Shown: positions 1 to 8,227, counted from the first letter of the stretch. The stretch: DNA of 64,000 nt from Bacteroidetes bacterium GWF2_33_16 (GCA_001768565.1 MEOE01000001.1:124001-188000); one strand, 5' to 3'. The notes: generated by a model not told the origin, from the sequence alone. Numbers and translations are program-made.

Positions 1-1
1 A

Positions 2-1570
2 ACCTATATTGCACATTATCCAGATAGATTAAAAATTCCTTGGGAACAATTTATTGACTTGGGTAAAATCAACTTTAATAATCCTAATGAAAAATTCTCC
101 ATGAGTTTTCTGGCAGCAAACTTATCACAAGAGATAAATGGAGTAAGTATGTTGCATGGAAAAGTAAGTCGTGATATTTTCAAAAACATGTGGCCGGGAT
201 TTTTCCCCGACGAATTACATATTGATTATGTAACAAATGGAGTGCATTTTCCAACATGGGCTTCGGCCGAATGGAAGAGTTTATGTAATATTGAGTTAAG
301 TAACGAATCTACAGATTTTAATTACACTACTGAATGCTGGAACAAAGTATACAAAGTAGGTGATAGTAAGATTTGGGAAATAAGGCAACTACAGAAAAAG
401 AACCTGATCAACTTTATTCGGGAACGCTTACTCGAGCCTGATACTATGAAATATGATAATCCTAAACAGATTATCGAAATTCGTGAAAAAGTAAGAGAGA
501 ATATTCTAACTATAGGATTTGCACGACGATTTGCTACCTATAAAAGAGCTTATCTATTATTCCGTAATATTGAACGTTTAAGTAAAATAGTAAATAATCC
601 TGATAAACCAGTACAATTTATATTTGCCGGTAAAGCACATCCAAACGATCTTGCCGGACAAGAAATGATAAAACGAATCGTTGATGTTTCAAAACGTCCC
701 GAATTTATTGGCAAAGTTATTTTCTTGCAAAACTACGATATGGAGCTTGCCCGAAATATGGTTCAGGGTGTTGATATTTGGCTTAACAATCCTACTCGCC
801 CACTGGAAGCATCAGGCACTAGTGGAATGAAAGCAGTTATGAATGGAGTTTTGCATTTTAGTGTTCTCGATGGATGGTGGGTAGAAGGTTATAAACCAGA
901 TGCCGGATGGGCATTACCAGAAGAGCAAACATACGAGAACAACGATTATCAGGACGAACTCGATGTAGAAACTATTTATAACATCATCGAAAACGAAATA
1001 ATTCCGGCTTATTATAGTCGAAATAAAAACGGATTACCCGAAAAATGGGTTGGATTTATTAAAAATTCAATTGCTAAAATAGCTTCTGAGTTTACTACAC
1101 ATCGTATGCTTACTGATTATGAGAATAAGTATTATTATAAACTGGCAGAACGAGGAAAACGAATAATTAATGATGATTTTCAATTAGCGAAAGATCTTGC
1201 GGCATGGAAAAAGAATGTGTCAAGAAACTGGGAAAGTATTGAGATTATTTCTATCAAACAATTTGATGTGTCAAAAGAACCTATCGTAATAGGTAAAAAA
1301 TATAGCGCAACAGTTGAAGTTAAGCTTAATGGACTAAGTGTAAATGATATTGGAATTGAACTGGTTGTTGCTGAACCGATCGATAGCGAAAATGTAAAAA
1401 TTACTCATACCCAGGATTTTGAAGTCAAAAAGGTAGAGGGATCATTAGTAACTTATTCGTTGGATATTGTACCTACCGAGCCCGGAGTGTTTGATGCAGG
1501 GATAAGGATGTATGCAAAAAATCCAGATTTGCCACACCGACAGGATTTTTGTCTGGTTAAATGGTTGTAA
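2..1570 (+). CDS. glgP: Alpha-glucan (glycogen) phosphorylase, 3' part
   Basis: C-terminal 522 codons of a GT35 alpha-glucan phosphorylase, which releases glucose-1-phosphate from glycogen or maltodextrins in the cytoplasm. The frame is open from base 2, so the real start lies upstream of the window; the TTG at 59 is internal. The PLP-binding segment reads EASGTSGMKAVMNG, with the cofactor lysine encoded at 830-832, followed by the VLDGWWVEGY stretch typical of the bacterial/archaeal phosphorylase branch (COG0058) rather than the animal type. The last 120 residues form a beta-rich tail seen in Bacteroidota versions. Family assignment is secure; whether a glycogen-synthase-like domain precedes it, as in some relatives, cannot be seen. 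Confidence 0.93.
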   Translation, partial: TYIAHYPDRLKIPWEQFIDLGKINFNNPNEKFSMSFLAANLSQEINGVSMLHGKVSRDIFKNMWPGFFPDELHIDYVTNGVHFPTWASAEWKSLCNIELSNESTDFNYTTECWNKVYKVGDSKIWEIRQLQKKNLINFIRERLLEPDTMKYDNPKQIIEIREKVRENILTIGFARRFATYKRAYLLFRNIERLSKIVNNPDKPVQFIFAGKAHPNDLAGQEMIKRIVDVSKRPEFIGKVIFLQNYDMELARNMVQGVDIWLNNPTRPLEASGTSGMKAVMNGVLHFSVLDGWWVEGYKPDAGWALPEEQTYENNDYQDELDVETIYNIIENEIIPAYYSRNKNGLPEKWVGFIKNSIAKIASEFTTHRMLTDYENKYYYKLAERGKRIINDDFQLAKDLAAWKKNVSRNWESIEIISIKQFDVSKEPIVIGKKYSATVEVKLNGLSVNDIGIELVVAEPIDSENVKITHTQDFEVKKVEGSLVTYSLDIVPTEPGVFDAGIRMYAKNPDLPHRQDFCLVKWL

Positions 1571-1618
1571 GTAATATCAAAATCATAAAACAACTTAAAT
1601 AAACTAACAGCTATAAAA

Positions 1619-2233
1619 ATGAATAAAATTGACTTTAAAAAACTCGATCAGGATTTCAAAAAATCACTTAAATCAAATGATTTTCAACAGGTTCTTGCTG
1701 ATTTGGACGAATGGTTTAAAACGGCAAAAAAGGAAGATCTGAATTATAATTCAGCATTATTTTTAAAGGGTTATATCTTAGAGTTTGGTAATAAGGATAT
1801 CGAGAACGCCAACATTTATTATGAACAGGTAAAAACCATTGATAATTTGTGGTTTACATTAGGAAATGAATTAATTGGTCAAAGTCCTGAAAAAGCAATA
1901 CTTTGCTACAGTAAAGTAAAAAAAGACATTGTTCAAAACAACTTGAATTTTAATATTGGACTATGTTATGAGATTTTAAAAGACACCAATAAATCGAATG
2001 AGTACTTTAATAAAATTAATAAAGAAACAGTATTTCGCGAAACAATGCAGAATCCATTGATATTTAGCTTAGTTATGTTTTTAATTGCATGTATTTTTGC
2101 AGTTTGTAAGGCAAAACAAGGATGGCTTATTGCATCTTGTGTAGTTGGTGCTTTTGGAATAATGGCTACTTGGACTGAGTTCAAAACCTATATGAAAATC
2201 AGCAATCCTAAAACCAAGTTTTGGAGAAGCTAG
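1619..2233 (+). CDS. TPR-like protein with two C-terminal membrane helices
   Basis: No family recognised with certainty. Residues 1-145 look alpha-helical with TPR-like spacing (for example ALFLKGYILEFGNKDIENA and LNFNIGLCYEILKDTNKS), suggesting protein-protein contacts. Two hydrophobic segments at about 147-165 and 168-187 are separated by a short KAKQG turn, so this is probably a tail-anchored or hairpin membrane protein with a cytosolic TPR domain. It begins 48 bp after the phosphorylase stop and could be co-transcribed with it. There is no signal peptide. Confidence 0.7.
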   Translation: MNKIDFKKLDQDFKKSLKSNDFQQVLADLDEWFKTAKKEDLNYNSALFLKGYILEFGNKDIENANIYYEQVKTIDNLWFTLGNELIGQSPEKAILCYSKVKKDIVQNNLNFNIGLCYEILKDTNKSNEYFNKINKETVFRETMQNPLIFSLVMFLIACIFAVCKAKQGWLIASCVVGAFGIMATWTEFKTYMKISNPKTKFWRS

Positions 2234-2348
2234 CAATAGAAAAAAGATTTTTAAGCACTTTAGGGTATTTTGAAATTGCTCTTTTTTCCCAGCTAGCTCA
2301 GCAAGGATGTCTTGATTAATTAACAAATAACTAATTCTTCTTCAAATC

Positions 2349-2407
2349 CCGTAGGAGTCAAATATCAATAGAGAACTGTTTTATATTGTTTTCTGCGACT
2401 CCATAGG
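2349..2407. repeat. Imperfect palindrome next to the left island repeat
   Basis: Arms CCGTAGGAGTC (2349-2359) and GACTCCATAGG (2397-2407) are inverted with 8 of 11 matches. A related ACTCC...GAGTT arrangement lies just before the right repeat copy at about 9470-9488, so a diverged interspersed palindrome seems to adjoin both copies of the 98-bp repeat. Confidence 0.45.
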
Positions 2408-2408
2408 G

Positions 2409-2506
2409 GTTAAACAATCTGTATATAACCACAAGCTTTTCCAACTTTTAAAAAGATTTATTATATTTAGCTTTTGTAAGCTATGGAAAACCTGAATAAA
2501 ATATTT
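2409..2506 (+). repeat. 98-bp direct repeat, left copy (promoter and first codons of the HD gene)
   Basis: Identical, base for base by my reading, to 9486-9583 (offset 7077). It contains the promoter-like region, the ATG at 2483 and the first eight codons (MENLNKIF) of the HD-domain gene that is intact at 9560. Weaker similarity extends about 40 bp further left. After the eighth codon the sequence changes abruptly into a GC-rich hairpin. The two copies bracket the accessory island. Confidence 0.93.
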
Positions 2507-2659
2507 GTTAGCGCGCGTCTGATGACGCGCGCTTCTTTTATTACCACAGCAGGTGCCGACATATTGTCGGGGCCCCCGTTAGCGCTCATCCTCAGATGCG
2601 TGCAGCGGAAAAATCCGCCTTGTTGTAAAAAATTTTTAAATTTACTTAGTATTAGCTAA
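2483..2659 (+). pseudogene. 5' remnant of the HD-domain gene fused to repeat sequence
   Basis: The reading frame starts with the same eight codons as the gene at 9560 and then runs into REP-like hairpin sequence, ending at a TAA after 58 codons. The downstream residues (VSARLMTRASF and onward) show no HD-domain features. The copied promoter may still be active, so the frame might be transcribed, but it cannot encode a hydrolase. Confidence 0.7.
2511..2532. repeat. REP-like GC-rich hairpin
   Basis: Perfect 9-bp stem GCGCGCGTC/GACGCGCGC around a TGAT loop in otherwise AT-rich DNA. A near-identical hairpin sits directly upstream of the truncated RAYT transposase at 6113-6133, which ties this element to that transposase family. 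More GC-rich palindromic pieces follow: CCGACA-TAT-TGTCGG at 2556-2570 and GCGCACGC/GACGCACG around 2697-2720. Confidence 0.7.
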
Positions 2660-3023
2660 GTAACTGGAGTAACCAAATTAATTGGGTTGTGAAAATGCGC
2701 ACGCATCTAAAGACGCACGTGAACAAGGGGATTAAAAATTATTTAGATTCCTTTTAAATTACAAATTGGTAATACGTTACTTCAATTAAGATTTCTATAC
2801 CAAAAATATCATGAATAATTACAATTTATAGGGATTTTATATAAAATATCGAATCTTAAATATCACATATCAAATCTATTATAAAATTTGTTATGTTTTT
2901 TAACATATTTATTTAAATGAGTTTATTTTAAAATCAAGTTATTTTCGCAATTCAATTTTACCTTTCACATTGATTTTTTTCAATATTATATACTAAATAC
3001 TCTAATTTAGAATTATTAATATA
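2660..3023. other. AT-rich intergenic stretch before the M15 gene
   Basis: Contains a short palindrome (ACTTAG/CTAAGT, 2644-2661), one diverged GCGCACGCATC/GACGCACG repeat near 2697-2720, and then AT-rich sequence up to the ATG at 3024. No open frame, RNA gene or convincing promoter was recognised. Confidence 0.4.
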
Positions 3024-4979
3024 ATGAGGCAATTCTTGTCCGCAAGCATTGTATGCTGGTTATTATTATTGTTTTTACCTCATGTACAAGCGGATAATAA
3101 TTCTACTATTATTATTCCATCAGATGATAAAATCTTAGCTACCATCCCAGTTAACAATAGTAAATCAGGTAATAGTAAAGGAATACAAATCAAATCTGAA
3201 AAGTATTCAATTAATCAGTTTCGTGATTTTGATTTTAGCAAGACTGTAAAAGAAGATATATCATCTTATAATCAAATACAAAACACTAATAATCAAGCCA
3301 ACTCTCCTGGTTCTTTTGCCGATTCCTCTGCTTATTACGAATCATTAACAAATGAATTACTTGCGCTTGTTGAAAGCGAAAACCGTTTTATTGATAAACT
3401 AGATTCGTCGACAATAATTAGTTTACCTGTTGGTATTAAAACTGAATTGGGTGGGCTTGAATATACTATTTTAATTAATCAGGTTAGTTTTAAACCAGAT
3501 GGTGCTTATTTTGATGCTTATATGTCATTCGAAATCCCACAAAGTGGTAAAAGATTAACATTTAAAGGATTAAATATTCCATTCTCTTTTTCGGGTGGTT
3601 TAAAAAGCGATGTAAGATTAGAGTTGGTTTCAAAGATTCCTGTAAAGTTTGGTGATGGCATAACCTTGGAAATACAAGGAAATGGTGGGTCATATGTTAT
3701 CTGGGATTGCTATGGATTCAAAAAAATGGGGATAGCAGCCGATATAATCTTTTCTGAGGAATTGATTGTTCCTGAAGATGCTAATGGGAAAATTATTAAA
3801 GACAAAAAAGTAAGGTGCAGTTTTACAACCGAAATGTCTAATTGGAATGATTTAATTGTTAGTTTAAGTTTACCAGCATTTCAGGTTGCAGGAGTCGAAG
3901 GAGTTGGTTTTACAATTGAAAATGCAGTATTTGATTTTAGTGATTCTGTAGTTCCTCAACCATTAAACTGGATGATATCCAATGGTTTTGGAAAAGTGTC
4001 AGCAACATTTGCAGGGAAAAAGGTTGATAGAATAATAGATGTCTTTGCCGAAGTAATTAATAAAGCAGATTCAATTATTAAAACGGATCATGAATTATTA
4101 TATAATTCTATACTAGAATCAAATAAGTACAGTATTTCATATAGTGGAACTCAACATATGAGATCTATAGCAGGAAGTTCTTCTCCAAGTAATCACTCTT
4201 TCGGTGCTGCGGTTGACTTTAGAGTAAAATATAATCCACAGTATGAAGTTGGAGATCCTCCATTTGAGGCAAAACTTTTAGAATGTGTTATTAATTTTAG
4301 AGTTAATCAGGGTAATAAATCTAATAGTATTGTAAGGGATAAGAGTCTTGAATTTTTGAGAGCCATACATGGCAATAATTATCCTGCCTCAGTTTCAAAC
4401 CAAACATCAATTATGCGACATTATCGCATAATAAGAGATAATAATACAACTGTAGCAGCATTATCTGGTATCTGTGATAGTGCTATTGTTATACAAAATT
4501 TCTCTAATCAACGTACTGATATTATCAGTGCTCTTAATCGTCATAAATCACGAGCGATATTTGATGTTGCATCAATTACTGGAATAGATTCCCTTGTTGC
4601 ACACTTGAATCGTGTTACTGGAGACACTATACCAATGAAAAACGATGTTAATATTGCTGCATTTTTTACTGAAAGAAGCAGTTTTATTGCAGCCGTAGGT
4701 AAAAACAACTCTATTAATGACTTTATTACATATTTTGAGACACAGGCAAATAGCAATGACCGAAATAAGAATAAATTATTTGAGGATGGCTTTGCCGATA
4801 TAGAGCCAGAAGTGTATGAGGCTTTTAATAAAGCACATAAATTGGTATGCAAAAGAATAATGGGCAAAGAATTACCTATAGAATGGGGAGGCAATTTTAA
4901 TAATAAGATAGATGCTATGCATTTTGGTTTAGCAACTGAATTTGTAAAATACCTAACAAATCAACCAATAAAGGAATAA
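3024..4979 (+). CDS. Secreted M15-family (D-Ala-D-Ala/LD peptidase-like) protein with toxin-like N-terminus
   Basis: Signal peptide at residues 1-23 (MRQFLSASIVCWLLLLFLPH then VQA). Residues about 100-330 form a beta-rich region with phrases such as VSFKPDGAYFDAYMSFEIP and PAFQVAGVEGVGFTIENAVF. From memory, these resemble the leading region of very large secreted, toxin-tipped proteins of gliding Bacteroidota. Residues about 375-645 carry the M15 zinc signature SNHSFGAAVD (H391, D398) and DAMH (D630, H633) after EWGG. M15 enzymes cleave peptidoglycan stem peptides at D-Ala or D-Glu bonds. D398 and H633 are about 235 residues apart against roughly 60 in VanX-like enzymes, implying a 170-residue insertion. 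There is no T9SS C-terminal domain. Substrate unknown. Confidence 0.75.
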   Translation: MRQFLSASIVCWLLLLFLPHVQADNNSTIIIPSDDKILATIPVNNSKSGNSKGIQIKSEKYSINQFRDFDFSKTVKEDISSYNQIQNTNNQANSPGSFADSSAYYESLTNELLALVESENRFIDKLDSSTIISLPVGIKTELGGLEYTILINQVSFKPDGAYFDAYMSFEIPQSGKRLTFKGLNIPFSFSGGLKSDVRLELVSKIPVKFGDGITLEIQGNGGSYVIWDCYGFKKMGIAADIIFSEELIVPEDANGKIIKDKKVRCSFTTEMSNWNDLIVSLSLPAFQVAGVEGVGFTIENAVFDFSDSVVPQPLNWMISNGFGKVSATFAGKKVDRIIDVFAEVINKADSIIKTDHELLYNSILESNKYSISYSGTQHMRSIAGSSSPSNHSFGAAVDFRVKYNPQYEVGDPPFEAKLLECVINFRVNQGNKSNSIVRDKSLEFLRAIHGNNYPASVSNQTSIMRHYRIIRDNNTTVAALSGICDSAIVIQNFSNQRTDIISALNRHKSRAIFDVASITGIDSLVAHLNRVTGDTIPMKNDVNIAAFFTERSSFIAAVGKNNSINDFITYFETQANSNDRNKNKLFEDGFADIEPEVYEAFNKAHKLVCKRIMGKELPIEWGGNFNNKIDAMHFGLATEFVKYLTNQPIKE

Positions 4980-4983
4980 GATT

Positions 4984-5202
4984 ATGAAATATTATATTTT
5001 AAATATCTGCATTTTAATTGGCATGTTTACACAAACCATAAATGCGCAGGAAGACTTAACCGAGGCAAATATTGACAGTATTTATGAGGCTACAATAAAG
5101 GCATTGCCTGAATATAAAAAAGAGGTGGTTTATGTAGAGCATGAAAATTACGATTGGGATTCCATTGTCTTTTGTTTTGATAATAAGGATTTAAGTATAT
5201 AA
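4984..5202 (+). CDS. Small secreted protein downstream of the M15 gene
   Basis: 72 residues with a signal peptide (about MKYYILNICILIGMFTQTI, cut after NAQ). The mature part is short, acidic and unrecognised. It starts 4 bp after the M15 stop, so it is co-transcribed. Its stop overlaps the next start as TAATG. It could be a periplasmic immunity-type partner, or the N-terminal half of one protein broken by a frameshift, since the next frame lacks its own signal peptide. Neither option can be decided from the sequence. Confidence 0.55.
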   Translation: MKYYILNICILIGMFTQTINAQEDLTEANIDSIYEATIKALPEYKKEVVYVEHENYDWDSIVFCFDNKDLSI

Positions 5203-5579
5203 TGAAATATACTAAGTATAATATGTCAGAATTTCCTATGGATAGATGGACTTGGGAGGAATATTTAAGAATGGGTGATAGGTTAATAATGAATCGATAT
5301 AAAAGCAAGTCTGTTACTTATGGGGAAATCCCAAATAGAGTTTCTTTGAGCGATTTTAAAGTATATTTTAATTTGAAAGGGGAAGCTATTCAATATTATG
5401 ACCCGATAGAAGCATCCGGTACAAGAGAAATGGTAGATTCACTACTACAAATTGAAACATGGAAAACATCAGTGCCTTCAAATGAATTAAAATATTATAA
5501 TAGCGACAGTAAAAAAGATACAGCAGTTATAGAATTATTAGTAAAGGAGTATCCGAAATATAATTACCTATTAGAATAA
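5202..5579 (+). CDS. Small hypothetical protein, translationally coupled
   Basis: 125 residues, unrecognised. Rich in Tyr, Trp and charged residues (FPMDRWTWEEYLRMGDRLIM) and without a signal peptide or membrane helix. Its ATG overlaps the upstream TAA, a typical coupling arrangement. Tight linkage to the M15 gene suggests an immunity or accessory role, but this is inference. If it is really the second half of the upstream frame, the combined protein would be about 195 residues and periplasmic. Confidence 0.5.
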   Translation: MKYTKYNMSEFPMDRWTWEEYLRMGDRLIMNRYKSKSVTYGEIPNRVSLSDFKVYFNLKGEAIQYYDPIEASGTREMVDSLLQIETWKTSVPSNELKYYNSDSKKDTAVIELLVKEYPKYNYLLE

Positions 5580-5661
5580 GCTCGGTTCGCCTGAGGCTGT
5601 ATTGTTCGGATCTGTTAATTTACTAATTTATCAAACAAGTTAACTACAATGAAAAGTAATA

Positions 5662-6102
5662 ATGAAAAGAGATAAAAATTATTACCAGAAAATTTATGAT
5701 TTAAAGTCATGGCAAGGATTTCATGTAAATCAATTGGGATACATTAGAAATCTTATACTTGTACTATCAACTGCAGTATTAGGATTCACTGTAAAATTGC
5801 TTATAAACGAGAGTGTTACTGATAGTTCTGATATTCTGGCAATAAAAATCACTTGTGGATTATTGTTTGGTTCAATAATCTCAGGGATTTTAATGGCAAT
5901 ATTTGAATCTGAGAACTATAAACTAAAATATAAAATTGGAAGGATGTTAGAAAATAAATCTGACTTTGATCAACTACCTGATGACATTGAGAAGAAACAG
6001 AATTGTTGTGATTGTTTTGAACTAATTAACAAAATTTTGCTTTATTCGGAACTTACAATGTTTGCAGTAGCGGTTGGAATTTTAACTTTTATATTTTTTT
6101 AA
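5662..6102 (+). CDS. Small membrane protein
   Basis: 146 residues with hydrophobic segments at about 28-47, 62-82 and 125-146, joined by a charged loop containing NKSDFDQLPDDIEKKQNCCD. It resembles small two- or three-helix membrane proteins scattered in Bacteroidota accessory regions, but I do not recognise a named family. An SLATT-like defence effector was considered and cannot be supported. It is followed immediately by the GC-rich hairpin and the RAYT remnant. Confidence 0.55.
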   Translation: MKRDKNYYQKIYDLKSWQGFHVNQLGYIRNLILVLSTAVLGFTVKLLINESVTDSSDILAIKITCGLLFGSIISGILMAIFESENYKLKYKIGRMLENKSDFDQLPDDIEKKQNCCDCFELINKILLYSELTMFAVAVGILTFIFF

Positions 6103-6112
6103 CCCCCAGCTA

Positions 6113-6133
6113 GCGCGCGTTTGTAACGCGTGC
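6113..6133. repeat. REP-like hairpin upstream of RAYT remnant
   Basis: Stem GCGCGCGTT/AACGCGTGC with one G-T pair, matching the hairpin at 2511-2532. RAYT transposases are characteristically flanked by such REP palindromes. A further palindrome, CGGACA-TGT-TGTCCG, lies at 6377-6391 on the other side of the coding remnant. Confidence 0.65.
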
Positions 6134-6196
6134 TTATAAGCAAAAACGAAAGTGAGCAACGTATGCAAAAATGTTAATGAAAAAGTAATTTTATAT

Positions 6197-6370
6197 ATGT
6201 CAGATAAATATAAAATATATGATAAAGACAAAGCTTATTTTGTAACCATAACAGTTGTTGGATGGATAGATATATTTACCAGATATAATCATAAATTAAA
6301 AATTGTAGAATCGTTAACATATTGTCAGCAGAATAAAGGTTTAACAATATTAGGCTGGTGTTTAATCTTG
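6197..6370 (+). pseudogene. REP-associated tyrosine transposase (RAYT), truncated
   Basis: Starting at ATG 6197, the first 58 or so residues (MSDKYKIYDKDKAYFVTITV, then VGWIDIFTR and GLTILGWCL) match the N-terminus of the RAYT/IS200-like transposases common in Bacteroidota. Homology stops just before the expected HUH (H-x-H) catalytic motif and the frame runs into palindromic repeat sequence, so roughly two thirds of the protein, including both catalytic motifs, is missing. The longer open frame 6152-6523 is an artefact of read-through. It is a dead element. Confidence 0.78.
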
Positions 6371-6512
6371 CTCGAGCGGACATGTTGTCCGGTCGTAAAA
6401 ATAATAGCAAATGCAGCTGGCGCCGACATGCCTGTCTGCCGAAGGAAGGAATACCGCAGCAGGATGATGTTGGTGACTTTAATAGTTTTTAAGTATGTAC
6501 AGATAAAATATT

Positions 6513-6520
6513 TATATTTG
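6513..6520 (+). promoter_or_regulatory. -7 box (TATATTTG) of the ImmA gene, near-leaderless
   Basis: Exact Bacteroidota TAnnTTTG -7 box with the ATG at 6525 only four bases later, so transcription would begin at or next to the start codon. The -33 region is poor. The start codon is supported because the helix-turn-helix begins at about residue 11, as in relatives. Confidence 0.45.
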
Positions 6521-6524
6521 TAAC

Positions 6525-7652
6525 ATGAGAACAGAAGTAAATATTAATGCGAATATGCTTACATGGGCAATTGCACGTGCAGGGTATGATTTGCTTGAAT
6601 TTACTAACAAAGTTCCAAACTTAACTGAGTGGATCAAAGGTGATAAAAAGCCTACAGTAAAGCAATTAGAAGATTTTTCTAAAAAAGTACACTTGCCTTT
6701 TGGTTATCTTTTATTGCCAGAACCACCCAAAGAGAAACTACCTATACCATTTTTCAGAACCAATAATTCTCAAGCTACTAAAGTTAGTGTAAACATTTAC
6801 GATACAATTATACTTTTACAACAACGTCAGGATTGGTTAAGAGATTATCTTAAAGATAGCGAATTCGATACATTACCCTTTGTTGGTAAATTTAAAAATG
6901 CAAATAATGTTCAAGATATTGTTGATGATATTCGTAATTCTCTTGGATTAAATGAAAATTGGGCAAATCAATTTAAAACTTGGCACGAATCTCTTGATTT
7001 TTTAATTCAACATATTGAAAATATTGGAATCATTACTGTTTTCAATGGTATTGTAGAAAATAATACTCATCGTACTATAAATGTTGAAGAATGTCGTGGA
7101 TTTGTCCTAGTTGATGAAATGGCTCCATTCATGTTTGTCAACAATTCTGATAGTAAGGCAGCTCAAATGTTTACTATTGTGCACGAATTAGCTCATATTT
7201 GGACAGGCCATAGCGCTGGGTTTGATTTCAGAAAACTTGAACCTGCGGACGACCCGATTGAAAAACTCTGTGATAAAGTAGCTGCTGAGTTTTTAGTACC
7301 TGAGAAATCTTTTATTAAAGTATGGAATAATAATCCAGATTTCAAGAATACAGCAAGATATTTTAAAGTTAGTGAAATAGTTGTTGCCCGAAGGGCTTTG
7401 GATTTAGGCAAAATTACCAAACAAAAGTTTTTTGAATTTTATAACGAATACATAAATAGGGAGCATTTAAAAAAAGAAAATCAGAGCTCTGGTGGCGACT
7501 TTTATGCAACTACCAGAAAAAGACTTGGTTTAGCTTATTCTACTCATATTAATAATGCAGTTAAATCTGGAAAATTACTTTATCGCGATGCATATAAACT
7601 TACTAGCTTAAAAGGGGATACGTTTCAAACCTTTTTCTCTAAGCATATTTAA
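6525..7652 (+). CDS. XRE-type HTH plus ImmA/IrrE metallopeptidase
   Basis: 375 residues. The N-terminal 60 resemble an XRE helix-turn-helix (ANMLTWAIARAGYDLLEF, then PNLTEWIKGDKKPTVKQLE). A central region follows, and an ImmA/IrrE (COG2856) zinc-peptidase domain has H220-E-L-A-H224 in FTIVHELAHIWTGHSAGF. Such proteins cleave repressors or antitoxins and regulate mobile elements or toxin-antitoxin loci. The DUF4411 gene follows 5 bp downstream. The XRE-COG2856 plus PIN-like pairing is a recurring accessory module interpreted as a toxin-antitoxin or defence pair. Function in this organism is inferred. Confidence 0.88.
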   Translation: MRTEVNINANMLTWAIARAGYDLLEFTNKVPNLTEWIKGDKKPTVKQLEDFSKKVHLPFGYLLLPEPPKEKLPIPFFRTNNSQATKVSVNIYDTIILLQQRQDWLRDYLKDSEFDTLPFVGKFKNANNVQDIVDDIRNSLGLNENWANQFKTWHESLDFLIQHIENIGIITVFNGIVENNTHRTINVEECRGFVLVDEMAPFMFVNNSDSKAAQMFTIVHELAHIWTGHSAGFDFRKLEPADDPIEKLCDKVAAEFLVPEKSFIKVWNNNPDFKNTARYFKVSEIVVARRALDLGKITKQKFFEFYNEYINREHLKKENQSSGGDFYATTRKRLGLAYSTHINNAVKSGKLLYRDAYKLTSLKGDTFQTFFSKHI

Positions 7653-7657
7653 ACGAT

Positions 7658-8158
7658 ATGGGATTATATGTAATTGATAGTATTTTTTTTATTCAAGCAC
7701 ATAGAGACATCTACCCGTTAGACGTTGCATTTAGCTTTTGGAATAAAATTAAACAACTTGCTGGTGAGGGTAAAATAGTTAGTATTGATAAAGTTAAGGA
7801 TGAACTTTATGATAAAAATGACGCATTAGAAGCATGGTGTAGAAATAATTTACCAGAAGATTTTTTCAAAGACACATCTGGTATTATGATTGAATATGGT
7901 CAAGTTACTTCTTGGGCTGTTTCAAAAAGTTCACATTATCTTCCAGCTGCCATTAATGAGTTCTTATCTGCTGATGAAGCTGATGCTTTTATTATTGCAT
8001 ATGTTTTAAACGATAAGAATAATAGAACTCTTGTAACACAGGAAACAAGTGAACCAAACAGGAAAAGTAAAATTAAAATTCCTGAACCATGCAATGAGTT
8101 TAGTATCCGTTATATCAAAACAATGGAAATATTCAGAGAATTAGGTGTTACATTTTAA
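7658..8158 (+). CDS. DUF4411 family PIN-like protein
   Basis: 166 residues beginning MGLYVIDSIFFIQAHRDIYP and containing SADEADAFIIAYVL and the LVTQET strand, the layout of DUF4411, regarded as PIN-like. The acidic positions (D7, E/D in KVKDELYDK, D in DEADAF) fit a metal-dependent RNase active site. It starts 5 bp after the XRE-ImmA stop, so the two are one transcription unit and it is probably the toxin or effector. RNase activity has not been shown by anything in the sequence beyond the fold. Confidence 0.82.
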   Translation: MGLYVIDSIFFIQAHRDIYPLDVAFSFWNKIKQLAGEGKIVSIDKVKDELYDKNDALEAWCRNNLPEDFFKDTSGIMIEYGQVTSWAVSKSSHYLPAAINEFLSADEADAFIIAYVLNDKNNRTLVTQETSEPNRKSKIKIPEPCNEFSIRYIKTMEIFRELGVTF

Positions 8159-8227
8159 TTATTTAGCTAGTGTTTATCAGAAATCCATATATGCTATAAT
8201 GATTCAAAGTTAATTTACAATAATAAA

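Noticed and set aside
2081..2326. Minus-strand ORF of 81 codons
   Set aside because: Lies mostly opposite the TPR-like gene and has no start context or family signal.
2409..2506. tRNA-type attachment site
   Set aside because: No tRNA or tRNA fragment and no integrase was found; the repeat is a promoter and coding start of a protein gene.
4541..4894. Minus-strand ORF of 117 codons inside the M15 gene
   Set aside because: Antisense shadow of a well-supported coding frame.
3024..4979. Prophage endolysin
   Set aside because: M15 endolysins lack signal peptides and long beta-rich N-termini, and no phage structural, holin or integrase genes are present.
6152..6523. Intact 123-residue gene
   Set aside because: Only its first part after ATG 6197 matches RAYT; the rest is translated repeat DNA. 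Treated as a pseudogene.
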